Assembly (NCBI GenBank): GCA_016234805.1
Contig: JACRNU010000069.1
Span: 1 to 64,000 of the forward strand
From: Elusimicrobiota bacterium
GTDB lineage: Bacteria > Elusimicrobiota > Elusimicrobia > UBA1565 > UBA9628
Reading direction: 5' to 3'
Length of the DNA: 64,000 nt
This document shows positions 24,590-32,710 of this stretch, one piece after another. Both the position numbers and the translations under genes were made by a program. Every line of letters begins with the position of its first letter. Position 1 is the stretch's first letter. The notes beneath the pieces are model-generated. The model saw only the letters and a program-made list of their open reading frames with translations, was not told where the DNA came from and searched no databases.

Positions 24590-24604
24590 TTTGAGATCTC
24601 CTTG

Positions 24605-24772
24605 CTATTGATACGTCATCAATATCTTGGTCCCGCCCCTGATGAACATCTTGCGCACCTGCTGATGGAGGAACCCGTAAAGCCCGACGAAGAAGGTCAC
24701 CAGCATCAGGGTCGTCAGCAGGTACTCCACCGCAGTCTGACCCCTCCGCCCGAGCCCAGGCCCGCGTCTCAT
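24605..24772 (-). CDS. Very small Flp/TadE-like prepilin
   Basis: This 55-residue gene lies directly behind the operon promoter. It begins MRRGPGLGRRGQTAVEYLLT, so it has a basic head, a Gly-Gln site, the VEY motif and a hydrophobic helix (TLMLVTFFVGLYGFL), and ends KILMTYQ. It is a second Flp-type pilin or a minor initiating pilin. Automated callers with a length cut-off would miss it. The reading frame closes with TAG at 24605-24607, 16 bases before the next pilin's start. Confidence 0.75.
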   Translation of the reverse strand: MRRGPGLGRRGQTAVEYLLTTLMLVTFFVGLYGFLHQQVRKMFIRGGTKILMTYQ

Positions 24773-24780
24773 CTAGTGTG

Positions 24781-24809
24781 AGTTTAACACCCGGGCCGCG
24801 CGTTGTCAA
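24781..24809 (-). promoter_or_regulatory. sigma70 promoter of the tad operon
   Basis: On the minus strand a perfect TTGACA (24804-24809) is separated by 17 bases from TAAACT (24781-24786). The first pilin ATG is at 24772, so the leader is almost absent. Nothing else in the 70-bp gap looks like a gene. Confidence 0.65.
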
Positions 24810-24842
24810 GGCTTCGTCGGTTAAAAACATATAATTTGTCGG

Positions 24843-25859
24843 CTAAAACTTGACCTTGGCCGAGATCTGGGTGATCGACCCGAGCGCGCCGGCAGGGACG
24901 AACGCCCAGTCCAGGCCGAGCCCGTAGCCGAAGATGCGGGACGTGAAGACCCCCAACCCGAAGCTGACCCCCGTGGACCGGTCGAGGTTGAGGTTCTGGA
25001 GCGTCGGGTTGTAGCTGAAGCCCGTGTGGTCGGCGTTGTAGTAGCCCACCCGCACCGCGACCTGGCCGACCTCGAGGTACTCTTCGGGGAGCTGGAACTC
25101 TCCGCCCACCCCGATGCGCGCCGTGTCGTCGGAAGCCTTGTTGACCTCGAAAGCCAGGGTCACGAAATCCCCGAGCCTCATCCCCGCGCCGACCCGGCCG
25201 ACGGTCGCCACGTTGGTCTTGTTCGACCCGAAATTCTGGACGGACCCTCCCAGCGAGAGCACGCTGTTGGGCTTGAGCAGGACCCCGAAGTCCCCCACCA
25301 CCACGTCGCGCGCCACGCCCGCGATGTCCTCGTGGATGAAGCGCAGCCCGCCGCCGAGGAAGAGCTTCTCGTACCAGAACGAGCGGCCGACGCCCACGGT
25401 CCCGAAGGCGTTGCGCACCACGAGCTCCTGGTTGTTCAGCGGCACGCCGTTGGCGTCGCGAGCGTCGATGGAGGCGTCCGGGCCCTCCACGCTCAGGTAG
25501 CCGATGTTGGCCCCCCACACGCTGCGGCCTACGGGATGGGCGTAGGCGAAGTAGAGCGGGGACCCGATGTTCTCGACGTACGCCAGGTAGGAGTAGGAGA
25601 GTTCCTTCTGCTGGGTCAGCGCGAGGCCCGCCTGGTTCCAGACCAGCGCGTCGGTCCCCTCCGCCAGCGCCACATAGGCCCGGCCGATGCCCATGGCCCG
25701 GGCCGAGCCCTGGCCGATCTTCATGAAGGAGGCGCCGCTGGTCCCCGCGGTCTCGTTGTTGAGGCACCACGCGGGCGAGCCCGCCAGGACCAGGAGGAGC
25801 GCGAGCCCTAAAGGGCTCTCCTTCGGGTGCCGCAGGGAGATGTTCATAGTCGTTGTCAT
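24843..25859 (-). CDS. PorV/PorQ-type outer-membrane beta-barrel protein
   Basis: The protein has 338 residues with a signal peptide (LGLALLLVLAGSPAWC). The mature N-terminus has the PorV/UPF0164 pattern SFMKIGQGSARAMGIGRAYVALAEGTDALVWNQAGLA, where NPAG-like residues follow the first strand. Alternating-strand beta-barrel sequence follows to a terminal Phe. In Bacteroidota PorV takes type IX secretion substrates to the cell surface. Its start overlaps the stop of the 1187-residue FlgD-repeat gene (ATGA), so the pair is coupled. The ATG at 25859 follows this coupling; a second ATG is at 25847. Confidence 0.8.
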   Translation of the reverse strand: MTTTMNISLRHPKESPLGLALLLVLAGSPAWCLNNETAGTSGASFMKIGQGSARAMGIGRAYVALAEGTDALVWNQAGLALTQQKELSYSYLAYVENIGSPLYFAYAHPVGRSVWGANIGYLSVEGPDASIDARDANGVPLNNQELVVRNAFGTVGVGRSFWYEKLFLGGGLRFIHEDIAGVARDVVVGDFGVLLKPNSVLSLGGSVQNFGSNKTNVATVGRVGAGMRLGDFVTLAFEVNKASDDTARIGVGGEFQLPEEYLEVGQVAVRVGYYNADHTGFSYNPTLQNLNLDRSTGVSFGLGVFTSRIFGYGLGLDWAFVPAGALGSITQISAKVKF

Positions 25860-28800
25860 GGGATCAGGATCTTCTTGACCACCTGGAGCACGTTGCGGCC
25901 CCCGAGGGTCTCCTCCACCCGGAAGACCGCCCAATACATGCCGCGGGCCACGGCACGGCCGGAGAGGTTGGTCTTGTTCCAGTCGTATTCGACGTAGGAG
26001 TCGAGCGCCTGTTCGCCGAAATTCTTCTCCCACGCCATGCCGCCCGCTATGGTGTACAACCGCACCTTCACGATGCCCTGGACGGGGACGTAGACGCGGA
26101 TGTGCCCGACCGAGCCGGTGACGGGGTTCGGATAGATGTAGGTGTTCGTCTCGAAATCCGCGAAGGGATCCGCCGACCCGAGGCGCGCCACCGGGATCTC
26201 GTCGATGGGACGGTCCGAGGCCAGGGCCGCGGAGTTGAGCACGTTGCCGGTCAGGTCGTCGATGGCGGCCGGGTCCGTGGAGGCCACGAGCTTGAACTTG
26301 TAGTTGCCGTCGCGGACCAGGGCCTGCTTCAAATCCGTGCCGTTCCAGGATTCCTCGATGAGCGTGCGGGCCGGCCGGATGCCGACGATGCGCTTGACCA
26401 GGGAGACCGACTCGGCGGGGGACGGGTTGCCCGCGGCGTCGAAGGTCGTGCCGGGCTTGAAGATCTTCAGGGAGATCTTCATGGCCTCCGAGACCTGGTA
26501 CGAGACGATGCCGGCCGGGCTGTCCGCCCGCAGCGGCGCCACCGCCAAGTCGTAGATGCGCAGGGGATCGTAGGTGATCGTCAGTTGGGCGGTGGACCCC
26601 GAAGCCAGCACCGAGGCCATGTCCTCGGCCACCACGCGGATGTTGTAGAAGCCATACCTCGGAAAATTGCCCCGGTCGTCGCGGCCGTCCCAGGTGTCCT
26701 GGAGCAGGATGCCCCCGTCGCGCACCTGCCCCGCGATCACCGTGCGGACCACGGTCGCGGGGCTCTGCGCGGTGAGGACCTGGATGGTGACCGAGGACTG
26801 GCGCGTCAGGCCGTACTCGATCGTGTAGGGATGGAGCTGGATCGTGTTCGAGGAGTTGTGAAGGTCCGGGATCTCCGGCTTGACCGCGAAGCTCGTGAAC
26901 ACGATCTGGCCCCGGGCCACCGCGACCGTGCCGATGATCCGGTCTATGGCGAAGTACTTCGGGGTCGTGGAGGACTCGGCCGTGAGGGTGAAGACATAGG
27001 AGCCGTCGGGAACGTAGAGGCCGTTGGCGTCCCTGCCGTCCCAGGTCTCGGTGTACTTCTGGCGGCCCACCCGAAGGCCCTTCATGGTGAGGATGGGCGA
27101 GGCCGCGAAGCCGTCCTTCATGATCTGGGTGCAGCCCGTGGCCGGCTCGATGGCGCCGCAGGGCGGCCAGGTCGCGGTGCTCCGAGTGATGATCGTGCCC
27201 GGGCTGTAGATGTTCCACGCCAGGTGCATGGTCTGGCTGAGCTGGTAGGTCAGGGTCACGACGTCGGAGGCGCCGCTCAGCAGCGGCGTGGTCATGACGT
27301 CGGTGATGCGGAAGAGGTTCACCGGGAACAGGGCCGTGGTGGTGGAGACCTTGGCCGGGAACATGGGGTCGGCCGCGGTCAGCTGGACGAGGTAGGTCCC
27401 GGAGGCCACGATCGTGCCCGCGTTGTTCGCGGCGTCGGACCACACCTCCTGGTTGGAGAACAGGCCGGGCCGCTGGTCCCTGTCCACCAGGGTCTTGACC
27501 AAAGTCTGGCCGCCGGCGTCGTAGATCTTCATGGAAACGATCGCTTCGCGCGACAGGGTGTACCTGAAGTAGAAGGGGTTGACGCCGGCCACCGCCGGGC
27601 TCGACCCGACGACGGTCGAGGCCGGGGTCACCTGCGTGATGCCCACGAGGCTGCGGACCACGGGCAGGTTGCCCACCTTCGCGACCGAGCTCCAGATGCG
27701 GCGGTCCCAGGCCGTGGCGGTCGCGCAATTGCCCGCCGCCGCCGGACAGAAGCTCGGCCCGTTCTGCGAGGGCAGGGAGGCGTAGAGCACGAAGATGTAG
27801 TCCCCGTCCGGCAGGGCGTTGCCGTACCGGTCGGTCCCGTCCCAGAAGCTCACCACGTCCATCCGGGACATCTTGGCCTCGACGATGCGCCTGAGGGGCT
27901 CGACCAGGGACACCGGCACGATGGCCCCGTTGCAGGCCCCGAGCGTGGGCCAGAAATCCTTGGGCGGCTTGCTCAGGTCCGCGTTCTGGTCCAGGGCGTT
28001 GTTGTTGACGTTGTTCAACCTGTTGTTGCAGAACTGGGTGTTGGGGGGATAGATGTCGATGTAGACCGTGGCCGGCTCGGTCAGCACGTAGGTGAGCGTG
28101 GCCAGGCTGGTCGAGCCCGCCATCAGGGGCAGGGTCCTCAGGTCCGTGATGTGCAGGGGATCGAGCCCGATCTCCCGGGTCGTCTGATAGGAGAGGTCCG
28201 TGCCGAACTGGTCCTGGGAGTACGCCTCGAAGGTCACGAGGTAGTTCCCGGGGGGCATGATGTCCCCGTTGTCCGCCCGGCCGTTCCAGGAGTCGCCGTT
28301 GAGCACCGTGCCCGCGGGGGTGCCCTCCCCCATGCGGGGAAGGCCCGGGACCACGCGCCGGATCGGGGTCACGGTGGCCAGCATGCCCACATCGGCGGCG
28401 TTGTAGATGTTAAGGTACATCGTCGCGTCCTTGGTCAGCCGGTAGGCGAAATTGTAGGGTTCGGCCTGGACCCCGGTGATCCTTCCCACGACCGTGGGCG
28501 AGGCGCTGATCACGTGCAGGTTCGTCACGTCCACGGCGACGGGCTTCTGCGGAGTGAAGTTGTTGTTGGAGTCGACGGCGGTGCCCGAGGGATAGGTCCG
28601 CTCGGCCGTGATCGTGATCTGCCCAGCGTTGGGGTCCTGGGTCTGGACCTTGGCCTTCACGCGGAAGCCGTAGGTGCCGTTGGTCTTGCCGAGCTCTCCC
28701 TGGATGTTCTGCACCCCGTCCCAGACCACGCACACAGGGGGCATGACCGCGGTCGTTCCGTTGAGCATCGTGCCCGGGTTGTCGATGAAGTAGGACTTGA

Positions 28801-29419
28801 CCGGCGGCGCTTCCTGGGCGTTGTTCTGGTTCTGGCCCGCGACGAACTTGAAGACCTCCACGATGAGCTCGTTGACCAGGATATCCTCCGCCTCGGTGTT
28901 CGTGTACTTGAGCGCGGTGCACAGGAACACCTGGGCGTTGCACACGTTCCACCCGATGGTGCCGTACTGGCTGGCCTGCGAGCGGAACCCCTGGGCGCCG
29001 CCGGAGAAGTTGCAGGTCGCCCTGTAGCCGCTCTCGAACTCGATGCGGGGATCATTGGAGATGTTGCCGCACCCGGGCTGGAACCGGTCAGCGAAGCCGT
29101 CTCCTCCGGCGCCGCTGATGTTGTAGCCGTCACCGGTCGCGGAGCAGCCGGTCAGGGATGCATGGGTCGGCGCCGCAACGGGACAAAGGAACTTGAACCC
29201 GTAGCTGCCGGAGGTCTCGCCGGGGTCAGTGGTGTCTCCGTCGCAGTTGTTGTCGCCCGCGGTGCAAGCCTGGCAGTTGGGCCCGACCTCGACGTACACG
29301 CTGTCGATGCTCATGTCGGTCGCGGCGCCGGGTACGGGCAGGACCGCGGAGACGAGCGCGGCAGAGAAAAGGATGGCTGCGAGCCGCCGACGATGTCTGG
29401 TCACGGGGTTCATCTCCAT
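25856..29419 (-). CDS. Giant secreted protein with about six FlgD-like Ig modules and YPNP-type C-terminal domain
   Basis: The protein has 1187 residues with a signal peptide (LAAILFSAALVSAVLPVPGAA). The N-terminal ~250 residues are Cys-rich (paired Cys near 48-60 and 80-150). Six FlgD-like Ig modules follow, each marked by a W(D/N)GxDxxGxxxPDGxYxF-type turn at about 376, 526, 659, 793, 910 and 1025; the third (WSDAANNAG) is degenerate. The end has NTYIYPNPVTGS, then strands and RGMYWAVFRV, resembling both FlgD Ig and type IX sorting domains. It is probably surface-displayed or released, perhaps an adhesin or stalk. Its coupling to a PorV-like gene supports export to the surface. Function unknown. 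Confidence 0.75.
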   Translation of the reverse strand: MEMNPVTRHRRRLAAILFSAALVSAVLPVPGAATDMSIDSVYVEVGPNCQACTAGDNNCDGDTTDPGETSGSYGFKFLCPVAAPTHASLTGCSATGDGYNISGAGGDGFADRFQPGCGNISNDPRIEFESGYRATCNFSGGAQGFRSQASQYGTIGWNVCNAQVFLCTALKYTNTEAEDILVNELIVEVFKFVAGQNQNNAQEAPPVKSYFIDNPGTMLNGTTAVMPPVCVVWDGVQNIQGELGKTNGTYGFRVKAKVQTQDPNAGQITITAERTYPSGTAVDSNNNFTPQKPVAVDVTNLHVISASPTVVGRITGVQAEPYNFAYRLTKDATMYLNIYNAADVGMLATVTPIRRVVPGLPRMGEGTPAGTVLNGDSWNGRADNGDIMPPGNYLVTFEAYSQDQFGTDLSYQTTREIGLDPLHITDLRTLPLMAGSTSLATLTYVLTEPATVYIDIYPPNTQFCNNRLNNVNNNALDQNADLSKPPKDFWPTLGACNGAIVPVSLVEPLRRIVEAKMSRMDVVSFWDGTDRYGNALPDGDYIFVLYASLPSQNGPSFCPAAAGNCATATAWDRRIWSSVAKVGNLPVVRSLVGITQVTPASTVVGSSPAVAGVNPFYFRYTLSREAIVSMKIYDAGGQTLVKTLVDRDQRPGLFSNQEVWSDAANNAGTIVASGTYLVQLTAADPMFPAKVSTTTALFPVNLFRITDVMTTPLLSGASDVVTLTYQLSQTMHLAWNIYSPGTIITRSTATWPPCGAIEPATGCTQIMKDGFAASPILTMKGLRVGRQKYTETWDGRDANGLYVPDGSYVFTLTAESSTTPKYFAIDRIIGTVAVARGQIVFTSFAVKPEIPDLHNSSNTIQLHPYTIEYGLTRQSSVTIQVLTAQSPATVVRTVIAGQVRDGGILLQDTWDGRDDRGNFPRYGFYNIRVVAEDMASVLASGSTAQLTITYDPLRIYDLAVAPLRADSPAGIVSYQVSEAMKISLKIFKPGTTFDAAGNPSPAESVSLVKRIVGIRPARTLIEESWNGTDLKQALVRDGNYKFKLVASTDPAAIDDLTGNVLNSAALASDRPIDEIPVARLGSADPFADFETNTYIYPNPVTGSVGHIRVYVPVQGIVKVRLYTIAGGMAWEKNFGEQALDSYVEYDWNKTNLSGRAVARGMYWAVFRVEETLGGRNVLQVVKKILIP

Positions 29420-29462
29420 GTTGGCGTTCCAGTAAATCTACTCAAATCCTGTTGCCTATTTA

Positions 29463-31199
29463 TTAAGGAAGATACTTGACCAGGGCATTCCCGGGCCTCT
29501 CCATGTTCGGACCCGCCAGGGCCCAGATTTCCTTGCCTGCCACGGCTACCGCCAGGACGGACTCGGAAAGCGCGGACTTAGACCAGACCCTGAGCTTGTC
29601 TTCCTTGAGCTCCAGGATGACGAGCTCCTTGGACCGCGAATCGAACACCCACAGGCGGCCGTCCACGAACGCCATGGCCGCGGGAACGAGCTCTGTCTCG
29701 GCCGGGACCGGCAGGAACTCCTCAGCCGAGCCCTTCTGACGGTAGATGGCCTGGGTGGCCGCGTCGTAGAGCCAGAGCGAAGAGCCGTCATAGGCCAGGG
29801 CCGCGGGAGCGGGGCCAGGGGCGCGCAGGGACCCGAGGACCTCTTCGGGCTTGCCTCCCCGGTGCTTGATGACCCGCGCCTGGGCTGAGTCCACGGACCA
29901 GAGGACTCCGGAGCCCGAGGCCAGGGCCGTGGGATGATAAGAGCCGAGCCCCTTGGCCGCGGACCGGGAGGACGGGGCCCGCAGGTCCTTGGGGTCGAAG
30001 GAGACCAGGTCCCCACCCCACTGGGAGAACCAGAGCTTAGACCCGTCGAAAGTCATGCCCGTTGGATTCTCAAGGGTGACCGCCTCCACTGAGAGCGCCT
30101 TGAGCCGCGGCCTGCTGAAATGCCGCCAGAGGGGGAAGATTGCCAGGACCAGGCCCAGCCCCAAGGCCGCGGCCAGGCCCTTGCGGGCCCGCCGGCCGAT
30201 GTCCGCCCGCTTGCCGGGCAGGTCGAGGGCGCCGATGCGGTCCAGGACGCCGACCACGGAGGCCAACCGAGCAGAAGTCTCGGAAGACTCGCGCAAAGAA
30301 GTGTTGATCTGGGACACGAACGCGACGTGCTTGGACTCCTGGGCCTGCAGTTCGGCCTGCCACGACTCCCGCTCCCGTCGCAGGCTCGTCTCCCAGGACT
30401 CGACCTCCTTGCGCTGGCCCTCCCAGGTGGAGCGCTCCCGGTCCCAGAGCTCGCGCCACTGGGTCCGCTCCTCCTCCCAGATGAGGCTGAGTTCCTTGAA
30501 ATGGGTCTCGAGGTCCGCGACCTTCTTGAGCGCGGCCGCGCGTTCCTTCTCGATCTCCTCGCGCACCTGGCGCTCCAAGAGGAGCTCGGCCAGGGTCTTT
30601 TCCAGGGCGTTCTTCGCCTCTTTGAGGCTGCCGGAGAGCTTGCCCGCCTCGGCCTCGGCCCCGCTCCGGGCCTCGTCCACGCGCTCCGCCCGGACCTGCG
30701 CCTCCTTGAGGTCCAGCAAATACTGAGACTCGCGGCGATGCGCCTCCTCCTGGATCTTCAGGGCCCTGAAGGACTCGGCCGCGAGGCGCTGGCGCGTGGC
30801 TTCGAGGATGGCGTCGAGGCTGCGCCTCTCCTCCTCGAACTTGGCGCGCTCCGACTCGAGTCCCTTCATCCCGGCCTCGAGCTTGGCCCGGGCCTCGAGG
30901 ACCTCTCCGACCACGATGCCCTCCTCCCTCTCGAGGCGGCGGCTCAAGCGGACCGTCTCGGCCTCCAGGGACTCGAGCCTGGCCCGGCAGGCTTCCAGGG
31001 ACCGCTCCTTGGCCTCGAGGAGGTCCGACCAGGACTGCTCCTTCTGGCGCTGTTGGCGCTTGAGCAGGGTCAGCGAGTCGAGCTTGAGGTCGTCGATGGC
31101 GGAAGCGTCGATGGGGATGCGGGGGAGCTCGGGGGACGAGCCGGCCCCGACCTTGGCCCAAAGACCGTCGAGCTCCCGCTGAAGATCCTCAGGATTCAT
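29463..31199 (-). CDS. Cytoplasmic coiled-coil protein with one membrane segment and periplasmic beta-propeller-like domain
   Basis: The protein has 578 residues. Residues ~35-325 are a nearly unbroken coiled coil rich in Glu, Arg, Leu and Ala. A single membrane segment (GLAAALGLGLVLAIFPLW, about 343-360) follows. The C-terminal ~210 residues have repeated short beta units with Trp (GSKLWFSQWGGDLVSF, SGVLWSVDS, GSSLWLYDA, DGRLWVFDS, GKEIWALAG), like a small beta-propeller. With no signal peptide, the coil should be inside and the propeller outside. No known family is recognised. A promoter candidate lies at 31281-31308. It may link an inner scaffold to the envelope. Confidence 0.6.
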   Translation of the reverse strand: MNPEDLQRELDGLWAKVGAGSSPELPRIPIDASAIDDLKLDSLTLLKRQQRQKEQSWSDLLEAKERSLEACRARLESLEAETVRLSRRLEREEGIVVGEVLEARAKLEAGMKGLESERAKFEEERRSLDAILEATRQRLAAESFRALKIQEEAHRRESQYLLDLKEAQVRAERVDEARSGAEAEAGKLSGSLKEAKNALEKTLAELLLERQVREEIEKERAAALKKVADLETHFKELSLIWEEERTQWRELWDRERSTWEGQRKEVESWETSLRRERESWQAELQAQESKHVAFVSQINTSLRESSETSARLASVVGVLDRIGALDLPGKRADIGRRARKGLAAALGLGLVLAIFPLWRHFSRPRLKALSVEAVTLENPTGMTFDGSKLWFSQWGGDLVSFDPKDLRAPSSRSAAKGLGSYHPTALASGSGVLWSVDSAQARVIKHRGGKPEEVLGSLRAPGPAPAALAYDGSSLWLYDAATQAIYRQKGSAEEFLPVPAETELVPAAMAFVDGRLWVFDSRSKELVILELKEDKLRVWSKSALSESVLAVAVAGKEIWALAGPNMERPGNALVKYLP

Positions 31200-31280
31200 G
31201 TGTCACTTTCCTCCCCCTTCCCGTGGGGAGGACTCTTCGGCGGCAAGCTGTTGTCGTACAGGTTCCATCAAGCTACCCGA

Positions 31281-31308
31281 AGTGTAGCAGGGAAAACCCC
31301 GGATTCAA
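31281..31308 (-). promoter_or_regulatory. Promoter of the coiled-coil/propeller gene
   Basis: On the minus strand TTGAAT (31303-31308) and TACACT (31281-31286) are 16 bases apart, about 80 bases before the ATG at 31199. The same TACACT -10 occurs in the promoter at 58913-58941. Confidence 0.5.
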
Positions 31309-31333
31309 TATCCTAATTGTTACGGCGGAGAGG

Positions 31334-32671
31334 CTACCGCGACCGCAGGAGCCGCAGCAGCTCCTGGTTGGCGGGGCTCAAGTCCGCGCCGCGGTCCTTG
31401 TACTCGCGCAGGAGCAAGCGCACCCGCTCGGTGAGCACCGGGACCGGGGCCCCGCCGGCCTTGAGGGCCTCGTAGACGCCCCACTCCTCTTCGAACTTCT
31501 CCTGCGGGGTCCGCTCGACCGACTTCTTGAGCTTCTGGTAGGAGTCGCTGGCCTTCTGGTGGCGGACCCCCATGTCCTGCAGCTTGCCTTTGAGCTCGGC
31601 TTCGGAGGCCGACTTCTCCGAGACCTGGCGCCGCAGGTCGTCGATCTGCCGGCGCTGGTCGTCGAGCTCGGCCTCGAACTTCCACCGCTTGACCTCGCCG
31701 GCCTCGAGCGCCCCGGTCAGCTCGTCGCGGATGCGGGACTCCTCCTTGAGCAGCCTCTCGTACTGCAGCTCGGGCGACGGCTCGCCGAAGCGGAACATCA
31801 GCGAGAGGGCGTGGTTGAGGTCCGGGCTCGGGTCGTTGAACGGGATGGTCATGGCGTAGTCGAACTGCGCGCCGAAGATCCTCCAGCCGAGACCGCCGTT
31901 CCACGACCGCATGCGGTTCCCGAGGCTCAGGCCCGTGCGCGCGGCAAACGACCCCCACCGGGCGGTCGAGGTCCAGTACTCGATCCCGCCCCCGAGGCTC
32001 GTGGAGGGCCGGTGGGTGGCCGAGGGCTCCCTCTTGGTGAAATCCAGGGCCCAGACGAAGTTCCGGACCGTCTCCGCCACGCCGAATTTGAAGGTGAAGG
32101 GCACGCGGTCGCCGGAGACCTTCGGGCCGTTGACGTTGAGGAACGACAGGCCGAAGGAGAGCCGGTCCTTGAACTTCTGGTGGAACCCCACGTCGAAGGA
32201 CGGCGTCAGCTCCCCCCCGCCCGATTCGAGGGTGCGGGTGAGGAACTTAACGCTCGCGCCCATGTTGAACTGGCTCTCCTCCCATTCCACGAACCCCCGG
32301 GTGCCGTAGCCGAAGTGGAAGACGCGGTCGAGGGCGTATTTCTCGTGGTCCGTGTACACCCACGCGAAGCCGAAGGTGCCGTTGGCCAGCTCCCTCCGGA
32401 TGGGGAAGGCTCCCGCGAGGCTGATCTGGTCGAGGTCCACGCTCCCGGCCGGGATGTACATCTGCCGCAGGTAGTTGACCCCGACCTGGTGGACCCGCAG
32501 CTGCCCGAGGGCCGCGGGGTTGTACTCGATGGCGGAAAGGTCGTCGTTGACCGCGGTGAAGGCGCTCCCCATGGAGATGGCGCGGGCGGAGAAGCCGCTC
32601 TCCTCGAAGGCGGCGAAGGCGGCCGAAGGCAAGGCCGCGGCCAGGGCCACGAGCAGGTGCCGGGTGTTCAC
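31334..32671 (-). CDS. PorV/PorQ-like outer-membrane barrel with C-terminal coiled coil
   Basis: The protein has 445 residues with a signal peptide (LVALAAALPSAAFA). The mature N-terminus FSARAISMGSAFTAVNDDLSAIEYNPAAL is the PorV-type motif, with NPA after the first strand. Barrel-like strands run to about residue 310 (ending LSLMFRFG). The last ~130 residues are charged coiled coil (QRRQIDDLRRQVSEKSASEAEL), which would extend into the periplasm. PorV proteins do not usually carry this tail. It precedes the coiled-coil/propeller gene, so both may build a trans-envelope contact. Confidence 0.7.
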   Translation of the reverse strand: MNTRHLLVALAAALPSAAFAAFEESGFSARAISMGSAFTAVNDDLSAIEYNPAALGQLRVHQVGVNYLRQMYIPAGSVDLDQISLAGAFPIRRELANGTFGFAWVYTDHEKYALDRVFHFGYGTRGFVEWEESQFNMGASVKFLTRTLESGGGELTPSFDVGFHQKFKDRLSFGLSFLNVNGPKVSGDRVPFTFKFGVAETVRNFVWALDFTKREPSATHRPSTSLGGGIEYWTSTARWGSFAARTGLSLGNRMRSWNGGLGWRIFGAQFDYAMTIPFNDPSPDLNHALSLMFRFGEPSPELQYERLLKEESRIRDELTGALEAGEVKRWKFEAELDDQRRQIDDLRRQVSEKSASEAELKGKLQDMGVRHQKASDSYQKLKKSVERTPQEKFEEEWGVYEALKAGGAPVPVLTERVRLLLREYKDRGADLSPANQELLRLLRSR

Positions 32672-32710
32672 GGTCCCCAGAGTGTAGAAAAACCTTGTTG
32701 CGAAAAGAAT

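Noticed and set aside
25853-29479. A 1208-codon plus-strand open frame
   Set aside because: It is exactly antisense to the FlgD-repeat protein gene, with Val/Gly/His/Arg-rich composition typical of a shadow frame in GC-rich DNA. The minus frame has a signal peptide and repeated motifs.
32672-32710. Promoter with TACACT -10 upstream of the PorV-like gene at 31334-32671
   Set aside because: A TACACT is present but no acceptable -35 box lies at 16-18 bases.
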